Assembly (NCBI RefSeq): GCF_049445995.1
Contig: NZ_JBMSDZ010000017.1
Span: 1-64,000, forward strand
Source of the DNA: Dyella_A sp049445995
Lineage (GTDB): Bacteria > Pseudomonadota > Gammaproteobacteria > Xanthomonadales > Rhodanobacteraceae
DNA length: 64,000 nt
Direction: 5' to 3'
The notes below the pieces were generated by a model. The model saw only the letters and a program-made list of their open reading frames with translations, had not been told where the DNA came from and ran no database searches. Every line of letters begins with the position of its first letter. Within the stretch, counting starts at the first letter, position 1. Both the position numbers and the translations under genes were made by a program. Positions 27,549-36,257 of the stretch are shown one piece after another.

Positions 27549-28961
27549 TCAGGCGCGCCCGTACACGTCGTCGAAGCGCACGATGTCGTCCTCGCCGAGA
27601 TAGCTGCCCGACTGCACCTCGATCAGCTCCAGCGGCACCTTGCCCGGGTTGCGCAGGCGGTGGACGCTGCCCAGCGGAATGTAGGTGCTCTGGTTCTCGC
27701 CGAGCAGGAACACCTTCTCGTCGCAGGTCACTTCGGCGGTGCCCGAGACCACGATCCAGTGCTCGGCGCGGTGGTGGTGCTTCTGCAGGCTCAGGGACGC
27801 GCCGGGCTTCACCACGATGCGCTTGACCTGGAAGCGGTCGGCCGCCTCCAGCGAGTCGTAGCTGCCCCAGGGGCGGCGCACGACGCGGTGCAGCGAATGC
27901 TCGCTGCGGCCGGAGGCCTTCAGCTGGTCGACGATTTTCTTGACGTCCTGGGCCGCATCGCGATGCGCGACCAGGGTGGCATCGGGCGTGGAGACGACGA
28001 TCAGGTTGTCCACGCCCACCGTGGCGATGAGGTGCCGCTCGTGCGAGCGCAGCAGGCAGTCGCGCGTATCGACGGCGAGCGTGTCGCCCTCGCGCACGTT
28101 GCCGCCGGCATCACGCGGGCCCACCATCCACAGCGCCGACCACGAGCCGATGTCGCTCCAGCCAAAGTCCACCGGCAGCACCGCGGCGCGCTGCGTCTTC
28201 TCCATCACCGCGTAGTCGATCGAGTTGTCCGGCACGGCGGCGAACAGCGCGGCATCCACGCGCAGGAAATCCAGATCCCGGCGCGCCAAGCCGTAGGCCT
28301 CGCGCACGGCGGCCAGCATGCCCGGCGCATGCAGCTCCAGCTCTTCCAGATAACGCGCGGCGCGGAACAGGAACATGCCCGAGTTCCAGTCGTAGCCGCC
28401 ATCGGCCAGGTAGGCCTCGGCGGTGGCCAGATCGGGCTTCTCCACGAAGCGCTCCACCCGAAAGCCGCCTTCGGGCAGCGCATCGCCGCGGCGGATGTAG
28501 CCGAAGCCGGTTTCCGGGCGGGCGGGGCGGATGCCGAACGTCGCCAGCCAGCCGGCCCGGGCCAGCGGCAGCGCCCGGGTGACGGCCTCCACGAACTGGC
28601 CGTCGTCACCGACCAGATGGTCGGCCGGCAGCACCAGCACGATGGCGTCCGGATCGGTCTCCACGGCACGAAGGGCGCCCAGGGCGATCGCTGGCGCGGT
28701 GTTGCGGGCCAGCGGCTCCAGGATGATCGCAGCCCCCTCGATGCCCGCTTCGAGCAGTTGCTCGGCAGCGAGGAAACGGTGGTCCTCGCTGGCCACCACG
28801 ATCGGCGCGGTGACGTCGGGCAGGCCGCGGGTCCGGCGGATCGTCTGCCCGAACAGCGTGCCATCGCCGGCCAGCGCCAGGAACTGCTTGGGCAGGTTGC
28901 GCCGCGACACCGGCCACAGGCGCGTGCCGCTGCCGCCGCTGAGAATGAGGGGGGTGAGCAT
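27549..28961 (-). CDS. Mannose-1-phosphate guanylyltransferase/mannose-6-phosphate isomerase
   Basis: Bifunctional type II PMI-GMP enzyme (XanB/AlgA/ManC family), 470 residues. The N-terminal pyrophosphorylase loop is LSGGSGTRLWPVSR, with the second motif FVEKPDLATAEAYL. The C-terminal cupin isomerase domain carries RPWGSYDSLE and the metal-binding HHHRAEHWIVVSGTAEV. It makes GDP-mannose from mannose-6-phosphate. The start at 28961 is the family's normal N-terminus (MLTPLILSGG). It is convergent with the mutase gene. Confidence 0.95.
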   Translation of the reverse strand: MLTPLILSGGSGTRLWPVSRRNLPKQFLALAGDGTLFGQTIRRTRGLPDVTAPIVVASEDHRFLAAEQLLEAGIEGAAIILEPLARNTAPAIALGALRAVETDPDAIVLVLPADHLVGDDGQFVEAVTRALPLARAGWLATFGIRPARPETGFGYIRRGDALPEGGFRVERFVEKPDLATAEAYLADGGYDWNSGMFLFRAARYLEELELHAPGMLAAVREAYGLARRDLDFLRVDAALFAAVPDNSIDYAVMEKTQRAAVLPVDFGWSDIGSWSALWMVGPRDAGGNVREGDTLAVDTRDCLLRSHERHLIATVGVDNLIVVSTPDATLVAHRDAAQDVKKIVDQLKASGRSEHSLHRVVRRPWGSYDSLEAADRFQVKRIVVKPGASLSLQKHHHRAEHWIVVSGTAEVTCDEKVFLLGENQSTYIPLGSVHRLRNPGKVPLELIEVQSGSYLGEDDIVRFDDVYGRA

Positions 28962-29145
28962 GGTGTAGATATCCTGGCGAGGCGGCGCGGACGTTGCGGA
29001 CGCGGGCGAATGGTTCGGGGATTCTCGCGCATCCGGAACCGCGATCAAACAACGAGAATCCCGAGGCCGTCGTCCCCGCGGCTGTCAACGGGCGAGTGGC
29101 TGGTCAAGCGAGAACCCGATCAGCGTCGAACTGCGGCAGACGTAT

Positions 29146-29281
29146 CCTTCTCCCCCCGGGAGAAGGTGGCGCGCAGCGACGGATGAGGGTTCGGCCGCCG
29201 CGCGATGTGTGCCCCTGGCGGGGTGTGGCTTGCCGCTTCGTCCGAACCCTCACCCCAACCCCTCTCCCGCAGGGAGAGGGG
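29146..29281. repeat. Inverted pair of CTTCTCCC-type repeats
   Basis: Two palindromes, CCTTCTCCCCCCGGGAGAAG (29146-29165, closing G at 29166) and CCCTCTCCCGCAGGGAGAGG (29260-29279), have opposed conserved flanks GGATGAGGGTTCGG and CCGAACCCTCACC. The arrangement is that of a dispersed intergenic element. It fills much of the 362-base gap between manC and rmlD; the rest holds the manC promoter and nothing else I recognise. Confidence 0.7.
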
Positions 29282-29323
29282 TTCCATGACCTTACCCTCG
29301 AATACAGTTGCCGCGCCGGCCCA

Positions 29324-30253
29324 TCAGCGACCGGCGAGCCGATCCATCACGCGATCGAGCGCGGCCTGCCATGCCGGGGCCGCGTAGCCGAAGTGCGTGA
29401 GCATGTCCTGGTTCGACAGCACCGACCAGGCCGGCCGTCGTGCCGGGGTGGGAAACTCGGCGGTGCTGATCGCGCGCACTTCGGGCACCCGTGCCAGCAG
29501 GCCGCGCCGGTGGGCGGCCGCGAAGATCACTTCGGCGAAACCGTGCCAGGTGGTCGTGCCGCTGGCGACCAGATGATGGATGCCCTGCATGGTCCGGCGC
29601 GTCTCGGCGTCGGCCGTCTTCCACGCCGCGAGCGCGGCCAGCGTGCCCTCGACGATGACCTCGGTGCTGGTGGGGGCGCCGGATTGATCCGCCACCACGT
29701 TCAGCACGTCGCGCTCGCCGCCGAGGCGCAGCATGGTGCGCAGGAAATTTTGGCCGTGCGCGGCATAGACCCAGGCCGTGCGAAAGATCAGATGATGCGC
29801 CCCGCTGGCAGCCAGCGCCTGTTCGCCGGCCAGCTTGCTTCGTCCGTAGGCACCGAGCGGGCCGGTTGGATCGTCGGTGCGGTAGGGCGAGCGTGCGCCG
29901 CCGTCGAAAACGTAGTCGGTGGAGTAATGCACCACCAGCGCACCGCGCGCGGCCGACCATCGGCCGATGACCCCCACCGCCTCGCCGTTCACGCGCGTGG
30001 CCAGGGCCTCCTCCTGCTCGGCGCGGTCGACGGCGGTATACGCCGCGGCGTTGACGATCAGGTCGGGGCACCGGGCGTCCAGCAGGGATTGGAGCGAGTC
30101 CGGCGCCGCCAGGTCGGCGGTGTCGATGGATGCACCGTCGAAGCGTCGGCCGTCACGGCTTGCCGTGCGCAGCTCGCCGAACCGCGCCAGGCGACCGTCC
30201 TCCACGAAGCTGCGGCCAAGCTGGCCATTCGCGCCCAGCAGCAGGATCTTCAT
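29324..30253 (-). CDS. rmlD: dTDP-4-dehydrorhamnose reductase
   Basis: Last step of dTDP-L-rhamnose synthesis, 309 residues. The NAD(P)-binding loop GANGQLGRS is at the N-terminus. Catalytic Thr/Tyr/Lys region: HYSTDYVFDG and YGRSKLAGEQ. The substrate loop is NAAAYTAVDRAEQ. It is the last gene of a four-gene operon in which every junction is a four-base ATGA overlap (rmlB-rmlA-rmlC-rmlD). Confidence 0.95.
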   Translation of the reverse strand: MKILLLGANGQLGRSFVEDGRLARFGELRTASRDGRRFDGASIDTADLAAPDSLQSLLDARCPDLIVNAAAYTAVDRAEQEEALATRVNGEAVGVIGRWSAARGALVVHYSTDYVFDGGARSPYRTDDPTGPLGAYGRSKLAGEQALAASGAHHLIFRTAWVYAAHGQNFLRTMLRLGGERDVLNVVADQSGAPTSTEVIVEGTLAALAAWKTADAETRRTMQGIHHLVASGTTTWHGFAEVIFAAAHRRGLLARVPEVRAISTAEFPTPARRPAWSVLSNQDMLTHFGYAAPAWQAALDRVMDRLAGR

Positions 30254-30807
30254 GCACCCAGTACCGGAAGGCGCTCGGCGGGCACGTCGCGCAGCAGGGG
30301 GGCTTTCTCATCCTTGCCTGAGAGCAGCGGCTCGGCGAGCGGCCAGTCGATGCCGATCTCGGCATCGTTCCACAGGATTCCCGCATCCGCCTTGGCGTCG
30401 TAGAGCGCCGTGCACTGGTAGGTGAAGGTCGCGTAGTCGGAGAGCACGCAGAAGCCGTGGGCGAAGCCTTCCGGGATCCAGAAGTGGCGGTGGTTCTGCG
30501 CCGTGAGCATGACGCCGGCCCACTGTCCGAAGGTGGGCGAGCCGCGGCGGATGTCCACGGCCACGTCGTACACCTCGCCCTCCAGCACGCTCACCAGCTT
30601 GCCCTGCGGATTCGGCCACTGGTAATGCAGGCCGCGCAGCACGCCGCGCGCCGAGCGCGAGACGTTGGATTGCACGAAGCGCCGGTCGATGCCCGCCTCG
30701 CGGTACTTCGCCTCGTGGTAGCTCTCGTAGAAGAAGCCGCGCGCGTCGCCGAACACCTGCGGTTCGATCACCATCGCGCCCGGCAGGCGCGTCTCGATCA
30801 CCTTCAT
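30250..30807 (-). CDS. rmlC: dTDP-4-dehydrorhamnose 3,5-epimerase
   Basis: Cupin epimerase of 185 residues. Visible signatures are QSNVSRSARGVLRGLHYQ (active-site His), DVAVDIRRGSPTFGQW, and IPEGFAHGFCVLSDYATFTY. The length is standard. It overlaps rmlA and rmlD by four bases on each side, so the operon is translationally coupled. Confidence 0.96.
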   Translation of the reverse strand: MKVIETRLPGAMVIEPQVFGDARGFFYESYHEAKYREAGIDRRFVQSNVSRSARGVLRGLHYQWPNPQGKLVSVLEGEVYDVAVDIRRGSPTFGQWAGVMLTAQNHRHFWIPEGFAHGFCVLSDYATFTYQCTALYDAKADAGILWNDAEIGIDWPLAEPLLSGKDEKAPLLRDVPAERLPVLGA

Positions 30808-31694
30808 CGGGCGTGCCCTTCCTCGACCAGCTTGCGCAGGTATTGGCCGTAGCCGGTCTTGGCGAGCGGCTCGGCGAGCTTCAGCAGCTGAGCATCGTCG
30901 ATCCAGCCGTGCAGGTGGGCGATCTCTTCGGGGCAGCAGACCTTCAGGCCCTGGCGGTTCTCGATCGTCTCGATGTAGTTGCCCGCTTCCATCAGCGATT
31001 CATGCGTGCCGGTGTCGAGCCACGCAAAGCCGCGGCCGAGCTGTTCCAGATGCAGCGAGCCATCGTCCAGATAGCAGCGGTTGAGATCGGTGATTTCCAG
31101 CTCGCCGCGCGGCGACGGCTTGAGCGCGGCGGCGTAGTCGCACACGCGTTCGTCATAGAAATACAGGCCGGTGACGGCGTAGGGCGACTTCGGGTTGGCC
31201 GGCTTTTCCTCCAGCCCGATCACGCGACCGGCGGCGTCGAACTCCGCCACGCCGTAGCGCTGCGGATCCTTCACCCAGTAGCCGAACACGGTGGCGCCGT
31301 GCCCGCGCGCCGCCGCGCGCTGGAGGCTGTCGGTGAGCCCGTGGCCGTAGAAGATGTTGTCGCCCAGCACCAGGCAGCTCGGGTCGCCGCCGATGAAGTC
31401 GCGGCCGATCAGGAACGCCTGCGCGAGGCCGTCCGGCGAGGGCTGCACGGCGTATTGCAGGTTGAGGCCCCATTGCGAGCCGTCGCCCAGCAGTCGCTGG
31501 AACAACGCCTGCTCGTGCGGCGTGTTGATGATCAGCACGTCGCGGATGCCGGCCAGCATCAGCGTGGCCAGCGGGTAGTAGATCATCGGCTTGTCGTACA
31601 CCGGCAGCAGCTGCTTGCTCACCGCCTGGGTGATCGGGTAGAGCCGGGTGCCGGAGCCGCCGGCGAGGATGATGCCCTTGCGCTTCATGCTCAT
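30804..31694 (-). CDS. rmlA: Glucose-1-phosphate thymidylyltransferase
   Basis: Makes dTDP-glucose, 296 residues. The nucleotide loop is LAGGSGTRLYPIT. Other conserved stretches are VYDKPMIYYPLATLMLAGI, GDNIFYG, EEKPANPKSPYAVTGLYFYD and WLDTGTHESLMEA. All belong to the RmlA/RffH family. Operon position is between rmlB and rmlC with overlaps. Confidence 0.97.
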   Translation of the reverse strand: MSMKRKGIILAGGSGTRLYPITQAVSKQLLPVYDKPMIYYPLATLMLAGIRDVLIINTPHEQALFQRLLGDGSQWGLNLQYAVQPSPDGLAQAFLIGRDFIGGDPSCLVLGDNIFYGHGLTDSLQRAAARGHGATVFGYWVKDPQRYGVAEFDAAGRVIGLEEKPANPKSPYAVTGLYFYDERVCDYAAALKPSPRGELEITDLNRCYLDDGSLHLEQLGRGFAWLDTGTHESLMEAGNYIETIENRQGLKVCCPEEIAHLHGWIDDAQLLKLAEPLAKTGYGQYLRKLVEEGHAR

Positions 31695-32761
31695 GAGCCC
31701 AGTCGCTCCATGCGGTAGCTGCCGTCCAGCACGCGCTGCACCCAGGGCTGATGGTCGAGGTACCAGTCCACCGTCTGCGCGATGCCGCTCTCGAAGGTCT
31801 GCGACGGTTTCCAGCCGAGCTCGTGCTCCAGCTTGCTGGCGTCGATGGCGTAGCGGCGGTCGTGCCCGGGGCGGTCCTTGACGTAAGTGATCAACGACTC
31901 GCGCTGGCGGCCATCGGCCAGCGGGCGGCGCTCGTCCAGCAGCGCGCAGATGGTCTTCACCACGGTGATGTTGGTGCGCTCGGCGTTGCCGCCCACGGTG
32001 TAGGTTTCGCCCACGCGGCCGGCATCGAGCACCCGACGGATGGCGCTGCAGTGGTCGCCCACGAACAGCCAGTCGCGGATATTCAGGCCGTCGCCGTAGA
32101 CCGGCAGCGGCTCGCCGGCCAGCGCCTTCTGGATCACCAGCGGGATCAACTTCTCGGGGAACTGGTACGGCCCGTAGTTGTTCGAGCAGTTGGTGGTGAG
32201 TACCGGTAGGCCGTAGGTGTGATGGAACGCCCGAACAAGGTGGTCGGAGGCCGCCTTGGAGGCGGAGTAGGGCGAGTTCGGCGCGTACGGCGTGGTCTCG
32301 GTGAACTTGCCCTCGGCACCGAGCGAGCCGTAGACCTCGTCGGTGGACACATGCAGGAAGCGGAACGTGTCGCGCGCGCTGCCTTCCAGGCTGCGCCAGT
32401 AATCGCGCACGGATTCCAGCAGGCCCAGCGTGCCCACCACGTTGGTCTGCACGAACTCCGCAGGGCCGTCGATCGAGCGATCCACGTGCGATTCGGCCGC
32501 GAAATTCACGATCGCGTCGGGTCGGTGCTCGGCCAGCAGGCGTTCAACCAGCGCGCGGTCGCCGATGTCACCCTGCACGAACACGTGGTGGGCCTGGCCC
32601 TGCAGCGAGGCCAGCGTGTCGAGGTTGCCGGCGTAGGTGAGCTTGTCCAGGTTCACCACACGCAGGCCATCGGCGATCGCCTGCAGCACGAAATTGGCGC
32701 CGATGAAACCGGCGCCGCCGGTCACCAGCAGGGTCTTGAGCCCGGTGGATGGATGGTTCAT
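31691..32761 (-). CDS. rmlB: dTDP-glucose 4,6-dehydratase
   Basis: Extended SDR enzyme of 356 residues, first gene of the rml operon. The NAD loop is VTGGAGFIGANF. The active-site stretches are STDEVYGSLG and YSASKAASDHLVRA. NCSNNYGPYQFPEKLIPL follows. The start at 32761 (MNHPSTGLKTLLVTGG) leaves a short leader; an ATG at 32773 adds four residues. Rhamnose would feed the O-antigen assembled by the island genes and rhamnose-containing exopolymers. Confidence 0.96.
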   Translation of the reverse strand: MNHPSTGLKTLLVTGGAGFIGANFVLQAIADGLRVVNLDKLTYAGNLDTLASLQGQAHHVFVQGDIGDRALVERLLAEHRPDAIVNFAAESHVDRSIDGPAEFVQTNVVGTLGLLESVRDYWRSLEGSARDTFRFLHVSTDEVYGSLGAEGKFTETTPYAPNSPYSASKAASDHLVRAFHHTYGLPVLTTNCSNNYGPYQFPEKLIPLVIQKALAGEPLPVYGDGLNIRDWLFVGDHCSAIRRVLDAGRVGETYTVGGNAERTNITVVKTICALLDERRPLADGRQRESLITYVKDRPGHDRRYAIDASKLEHELGWKPSQTFESGIAQTVDWYLDHQPWVQRVLDGSYRMERLGS

Positions 32762-32884
32762 CAATACGTCCATGGTTGGCGGAGAGGAGCCGGGCAGCAT
32801 CGAAACCGGCAACCGCCGAATGATGCCTGTTCATCGCCCGGCAACCAAGGGATGCCCCGACCTTCCCAACCACCGAGTCAGAGC

Positions 32885-32908
32885 GTCGCGACTGAAGTCG
32901 CTCCCACA
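32885..32908. repeat. Single TTCAG-type REP
   Basis: GTCGCGACTGAAGTCGCTCC followed by CACA. It is identical in core to copies at 58035-58058 and, inverted, at 60974-60997. It lies between rmlB and the zeta-toxin gene. Confidence 0.75.
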
Positions 32909-32936
32909 ACAGCGCCCCTGACCGCGGTGCGGCGGA

Positions 32937-33566
32937 CTACCCTTGGAAGGCGCGGGCGACCAGCGGCCTGGCCCAGGAGGGGGTCGAGGCAAGCTCCGCC
33001 GCGCTGCGCGGATAGCTCAGCGTGCCACGCAATATCTCGAGCACGAGCCAGGGCGAGGGCTGTTGTCCGGTCGCCGGATCGGCTTCGGCGCTGTTGTCGT
33101 AGACGCGCAGCATGGTCGCATGGGGTATCAGTCGGACCAGGTTGGCGCGACTGGTCTCGTACCGTTTGCGCACCTTGGCCGCGGGGATGTCATGGCCGCC
33201 GCCGGCGACCCTCGCCGCCACACGGGCCAGGTGCCGCTCGGGACTGTCCAGCCCGCAGTACCAGATCACCAGCTCGTGTCCGGCAGCGGCTGCCGCCAGC
33301 AGCAAGCCGGTGACGGTCTGTCCACCCAGCGTGGTCTCGAACGTGTAGTCGGCACGGTCGGCGATCGCCGCGTGCAGGCGCCGCAGATTCTCCTGCCACG
33401 CGAGTGCGTTGGCCGCACCCTCGGTCGGGGCGGGGTTGGCGGCCAGGATTTGGCGGGTGGCCTCATCCGGGTTGAAGTAGGCGCCGCCCGCCTGGCGCAG
33501 CGCCTGCCCGGCGATGCTGCTCTTCCCGGCGCCGTTGGTCCCGGCCAGCACGGTGATCCGTGCCAT
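32937..33566 (-). CDS. Zeta-toxin-like P-loop kinase
   Basis: 209 residues. Walker A is AGTNGAGKSS (8-17). FNPDE follows, the typical zeta/PezT acid after the P-loop, with TFETTLGG further on. Zeta toxins phosphorylate UDP-GlcNAc and block cell-wall synthesis; for this shorter kinase group the target is inferred. It lies 13 bases downstream of a Phd/YefM-type antitoxin gene, so together they form a probable TA operon. The start at 33566 gives the normal N-terminus; the longer frame upstream is the antitoxin gene read in another frame. Confidence 0.8.
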   Translation of the reverse strand: MARITVLAGTNGAGKSSIAGQALRQAGGAYFNPDEATRQILAANPAPTEGAANALAWQENLRRLHAAIADRADYTFETTLGGQTVTGLLLAAAAAGHELVIWYCGLDSPERHLARVAARVAGGGHDIPAAKVRKRYETSRANLVRLIPHATMLRVYDNSAEADPATGQQPSPWLVLEILRGTLSYPRSAAELASTPSWARPLVARAFQG

Positions 33567-33579
33567 CAGATCCGCGCCA

Positions 33580-33918
33580 TCAGTGGCCCGGCCGCCCGGC
33601 ACCGCGCACGGCCGCCTCACCCAACTGCCCGGGTGTCGCCGTGAACAGCGCGTCCACCGCGGATTTCGCCGCCGGCGTCTGCATACGCGCCACCAGCGCG
33701 TCGAACTCGGCCGCCAGCTGGGCCAGAGGATCGGGCACGGCCTCGACCAGCCGCTCATAGGCCTCGATCGACAGCATCACCGCGGCAGGCCGTGCATGGC
33801 GGGTGATCACCACCGGCTCGGGCTTGCGCAACACGCGTTCCAACAGCGCGGCAAAGCCGTTCTTGGCGTCGCTGCTGGCCATCGTCGGCAGGCGGTCCAG
33901 CGGGGTGTGGGCGGTCAT
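33580..33918 (-). CDS. Phd/YefM-family antitoxin
   Basis: 112 residues. The Phd fold is visible in MASSDAKNGFAALLERVL (about 13-30) and VVITRHARPAAVMLSIEAYERLV (about 36-58). The C-terminal half would bind the toxin. AGGA lies eight bases before the ATG. The upstream region (33958-34060) contains several TGTCC/GGACA half-sites that may be its operator. It is paired with the zeta-like kinase directly downstream. Confidence 0.8.
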   Translation of the reverse strand: MTAHTPLDRLPTMASSDAKNGFAALLERVLRKPEPVVITRHARPAAVMLSIEAYERLVEAVPDPLAQLAAEFDALVARMQTPAAKSAVDALFTATPGQLGEAAVRGAGRPGH

Positions 33919-34085
33919 GACGGCATCCTCATCGGTGGTGCGCGGGACGCAGTGGGCTTGTCCCAGCATGTCCACCCTACGCCGACAAGCCAAAATGGAC
34001 AAGCAATCCTTAATGGCTATTTTGTCTATCAAGCATGCCTATGCTGGACAGGTTTCAGGGCAGAGGTCGCGACACGCGGCAATGT

Positions 34086-34105
34086 AGTTATACTTTGATA
34101 TAACT
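34086..34105 (+). promoter_or_regulatory. Palindromic operator of the MazEF-type module
   Basis: AGTTATA-CTTTGA-TATAACT, a perfect 7-base inverted repeat with a 6-base spacer, ends 20 bases before the antitoxin start. It also supplies TATAAC as a possible -10. TA antitoxins normally autorepress from such sites. Confidence 0.65.
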
Positions 34106-34125
34106 TGATTGGTTGAAGGTGGATC

Positions 34126-34389
34126 GTGCATACAACGAATCTGCGCAAGGTCGGCGGCTCGATCATGTTGGCCATCCCGCCCGCGTTTCTTGAACAACTG
34201 CACCTGCAAGCCGGGGCGACGGTTGGCTTGGCCGTCGATAACGGCCGCTTGGTGGTCGAGGCGCAGTCGCGGCCGCGCTACGCGCTGGCCGAGCTGCTGG
34301 CCGAAGCCGAAGCCGCCGGCATGTATCCGCTGCCGGCGGAAGAACGCGAATGGATCGACGCCCCAGCGGTCGGAAAAGAGCTGCTTTGA
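34126..34389 (+). CDS. AbrB/MazE-family antitoxin
   Basis: 87 residues starting at GTG. The swapped-hairpin AbrB fold is evident from LRKVGGSIMLAIPPAFLEQL (6-25) and AGATVGLAVDNGRLVVEAQ (29-47). The C-terminal helix (LAELLAEAEAAGMYPLPAEE) would bind the toxin. The stop TGA overlaps the toxin ATG by one base. Confidence 0.88.
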   Translation: MHTTNLRKVGGSIMLAIPPAFLEQLHLQAGATVGLAVDNGRLVVEAQSRPRYALAELLAEAEAAGMYPLPAEEREWIDAPAVGKELL

Positions 34390-34715
34390 TGAAGCGCGGC
34401 GATATCTACCTGGTCGATCTGGAACCGACGATGGGACACGAACAGCGCGGCCATCGGCCCGTGTTGGTCGTGTCCCCGGATGCCTTCAACCGGCTGACGC
34501 AATGCCCTGTGATCCTGCCAATTACCAACGGCGGCGACTTTGCCCGCCGTGTCGGCTTTGCCGTGCCGATTAGCGGCATCAAGACAACCGGCGTCGTGCG
34601 ATGCGACCAACCCCGCGTGCTTGATCTGGCCGCCCGCAGCGGTCGCAAGGTGGACACGTTGCCGGCGGCGATTCTGGATGAAGTGCTGGCCACTGCGGTC
34701 ACGCTGTTTGAGTGA
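34389..34715 (+). CDS. MazF/PemK-family mRNA interferase toxin
   Basis: 108 residues with the full PemK/MazF pattern: MKRGDIYLVDLEPTMGHEQ, then the catalytic Arg in GHRPVLVVSPDAFNRLT, PVILPITNGG, and the C-terminal helix DTLPAAILDEVLATAVTLF. It cleaves mRNA at short motifs when free of antitoxin. The gene appears intact and coupled to the antitoxin (TGATG). Confidence 0.9.
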   Translation: MKRGDIYLVDLEPTMGHEQRGHRPVLVVSPDAFNRLTQCPVILPITNGGDFARRVGFAVPISGIKTTGVVRCDQPRVLDLAARSGRKVDTLPAAILDEVLATAVTLFE

Positions 34716-34780
34716 GCAAAGCATGAGCATGAATGAATTTCGCCGACTGGCCGCGACGATGGATCAGCACATGCACCCGA

Positions 34781-34891
34781 TCATCTAGCCTTTCGCGTTG
34801 CCGATGGGTTGGATGTCCATGGCTTCTCCACGGTAGCAGCATCGACCCGGTCGTACTCGGCATGGGTGCCGACGAACCAGGATGGACTCAT
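34781..34891 (-). pseudogene. HigBA toxin-antitoxin remnant
   Basis: The minus strand encodes MSPSWFVGTHAEYDRVDAAT. WFVGTHAEYD is the conserved C-terminal end of HigB-type mRNA interferases. An overlapping ATG at 34820 then gives MDIQPIGNAK, the beginning of a HigA-type antitoxin, before a stop after 11 codons. Both genes are truncated: HigB has lost its N-terminal two thirds and HigA nearly everything. A palindrome pair upstream (34936-34958) may be the old operator. Confidence 0.75.
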
Positions 34892-34935
34892 GCTGCGACC
34901 CTCCTGTATCCGCAACTCGACAGCAACTTGCGTTC

Positions 34936-34958
34936 GTTCATGAACAACGTTCATGAAC
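34936..34958. promoter_or_regulatory. Tandem GTTCATGAAC palindromes
   Basis: Two identical 10-base palindromes (34936-34945 and 34949-34958) are separated by AAC. They lie upstream, on the minus strand, of the HigB relic and look like a surviving TA operator. They could also be a site used for metB, which starts about 100 bases away. Confidence 0.55.
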
Positions 34959-35054
34959 AAACAGCGCAGCTGGAGATCAAGAAACCGCAGGACTGCAGGT
35001 AACATGCCCGTTTGCTGATACGCCGGGTCCCCTGCCGGCCCTGAAAGGACAGTC

Positions 35055-36257
35055 ATGAGCAAGCAGTCGAAGTCTTCGAGCCTGGGCCTGGGAACAAGGG
35101 CCATCCATGCCGGACAACATCCCGACCCCAGCACCGGCGCCATCATGACGCCGATCTACGCCACCTCCACCTACGTGCAGAGCAGCCCGGGCAAGCACCA
35201 GGGATACGAGTACTCGCGCACGCAGAATCCGACGCGCATGGCCTACGAGCGCTGCGTGGCGGATCTGGAAGGCGGCGTGGCCGGCTTCGCGTTCGGATCC
35301 GGGCTGGCAGCGGCATCCACCGTGCTGGACCTGCTCGATTCGGGCAGCCACGTGATCGCCATGGACGACCTCTACGGCGGCACCTACCGCCTGTTCGAGA
35401 AAGTTCGCCGGCGCTCGGCCGGGCTGGATTTCAGCTTCGTCGACCTCAACGACAGCGCCGCAATGAAGGCCGCGCTCAAGCCCAACACCAAAATGATCTG
35501 GGCCGAAACGCCGACCAACCCGATGCTGAAGCTGGTGAACCTGGCCAAGGTCGCCGCGTTCGCAAAAAAACACGGTCTGATCCTGGTGGTGGACAACACC
35601 TTCTGTTCCCCGATGCTGCAGCGCCCCCTGGAGTTCGGCGCGGACCTGGTGCTGCATTCGGCCACCAAGTACCTCAACGGACACTCGGACATGGTCGGCG
35701 GCATCGTGGTCGCCGGCACCAGGGAACTGGCCGAGCAGATGGGCTTCCTGCAGAACTCGGTCGGTGCCATCGCCGGTCCGTTCGACGCCTTCCTCGCCAT
35801 GCGTGGCCTCAAGACCCTGCACCTGCGCATGAAGGCGCACTGCGAGAGCGCGCTGGAACTGGCCAAGTGGCTGGAAAAGCATCCGGCGATCGAGCGCGTG
35901 ATTTATCCGGGACTGAAGAGCCACCCGCAGCATGCACTGGCCAAGCGGCAGATGGATGGGTTCGGCGGCATCATCAGCGTGCAGGTGAAGGGCGGGCTCA
36001 AGAAAGCACGCAAGATGCTGGAGCGTTGCGAACTGTTTGCACTGGCCGAGTCGCTCGGTGGCGTCGAGAGCCTGATCGAGCACCCGGCGATCATGACCCA
36101 CGCCTCGGTGCCGGCGGCGAACCGCAAGCGGCTGGGGATCAGCGACGGGCTGGTGCGGTTGTCGGTGGGGGTGGAGAACATCGAAGATTTATACCTAGAG
36201 TTATCGCGGGCGCTAGCATCCACCGCAGTACCTAAAATAACAAGGAAGATAACTTAA
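35055..36257 (+). CDS. metB: Cystathionine gamma-synthase/lyase family PLP enzyme
   Basis: 400 residues, transsulfuration enzyme. The PLP Lys is in LHSATKYLNGHSDMVGG (about 195-211). YEYSRTQNPTR and DNTFCSPMLQRPLEFGAD are conserved. Lyase and synthase cannot be separated by eye. The symbol follows the Xanthomonas name for the gene bordering the lps locus. The last codons (ALASTAVPKITRKIT) use AT-rich codons unlike the rest, so the 3' end has probably been replaced by island DNA. Its TAA overlaps the wzm ATG (TAATG), coupling a housekeeping gene to the exporter. Confidence 0.92.
   Translation: MSKQSKSSSLGLGTRAIHAGQHPDPSTGAIMTPIYATSTYVQSSPGKHQGYEYSRTQNPTRMAYERCVADLEGGVAGFAFGSGLAAASTVLDLLDSGSHVIAMDDLYGGTYRLFEKVRRRSAGLDFSFVDLNDSAAMKAALKPNTKMIWAETPTNPMLKLVNLAKVAAFAKKHGLILVVDNTFCSPMLQRPLEFGADLVLHSATKYLNGHSDMVGGIVVAGTRELAEQMGFLQNSVGAIAGPFDAFLAMRGLKTLHLRMKAHCESALELAKWLEKHPAIERVIYPGLKSHPQHALAKRQMDGFGGIISVQVKGGLKKARKMLERCELFALAESLGGVESLIEHPAIMTHASVPAANRKRLGISDGLVRLSVGVENIEDLYLELSRALASTAVPKITRKIT

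Larger units (their letters stand above)
34716..35054. other. Relic-bearing spacer between MazF and metB
   Basis: 339 bases. It holds the C-terminal end of a HigB toxin and the first codons of HigA on the minus strand (34781-34891), a tandem palindrome (34936-34958) and the metB leader. A 21-codon plus-strand frame at 34723-34788 is of doubtful meaning. Confidence 0.6.

Noticed and set aside
34723..34788. Small peptide MSMNEFRRLAATMDQHMHPII after mazF
   Set aside because: Only 21 codons, no recognised family, and next to a decayed HigBA relic; probably not a gene.
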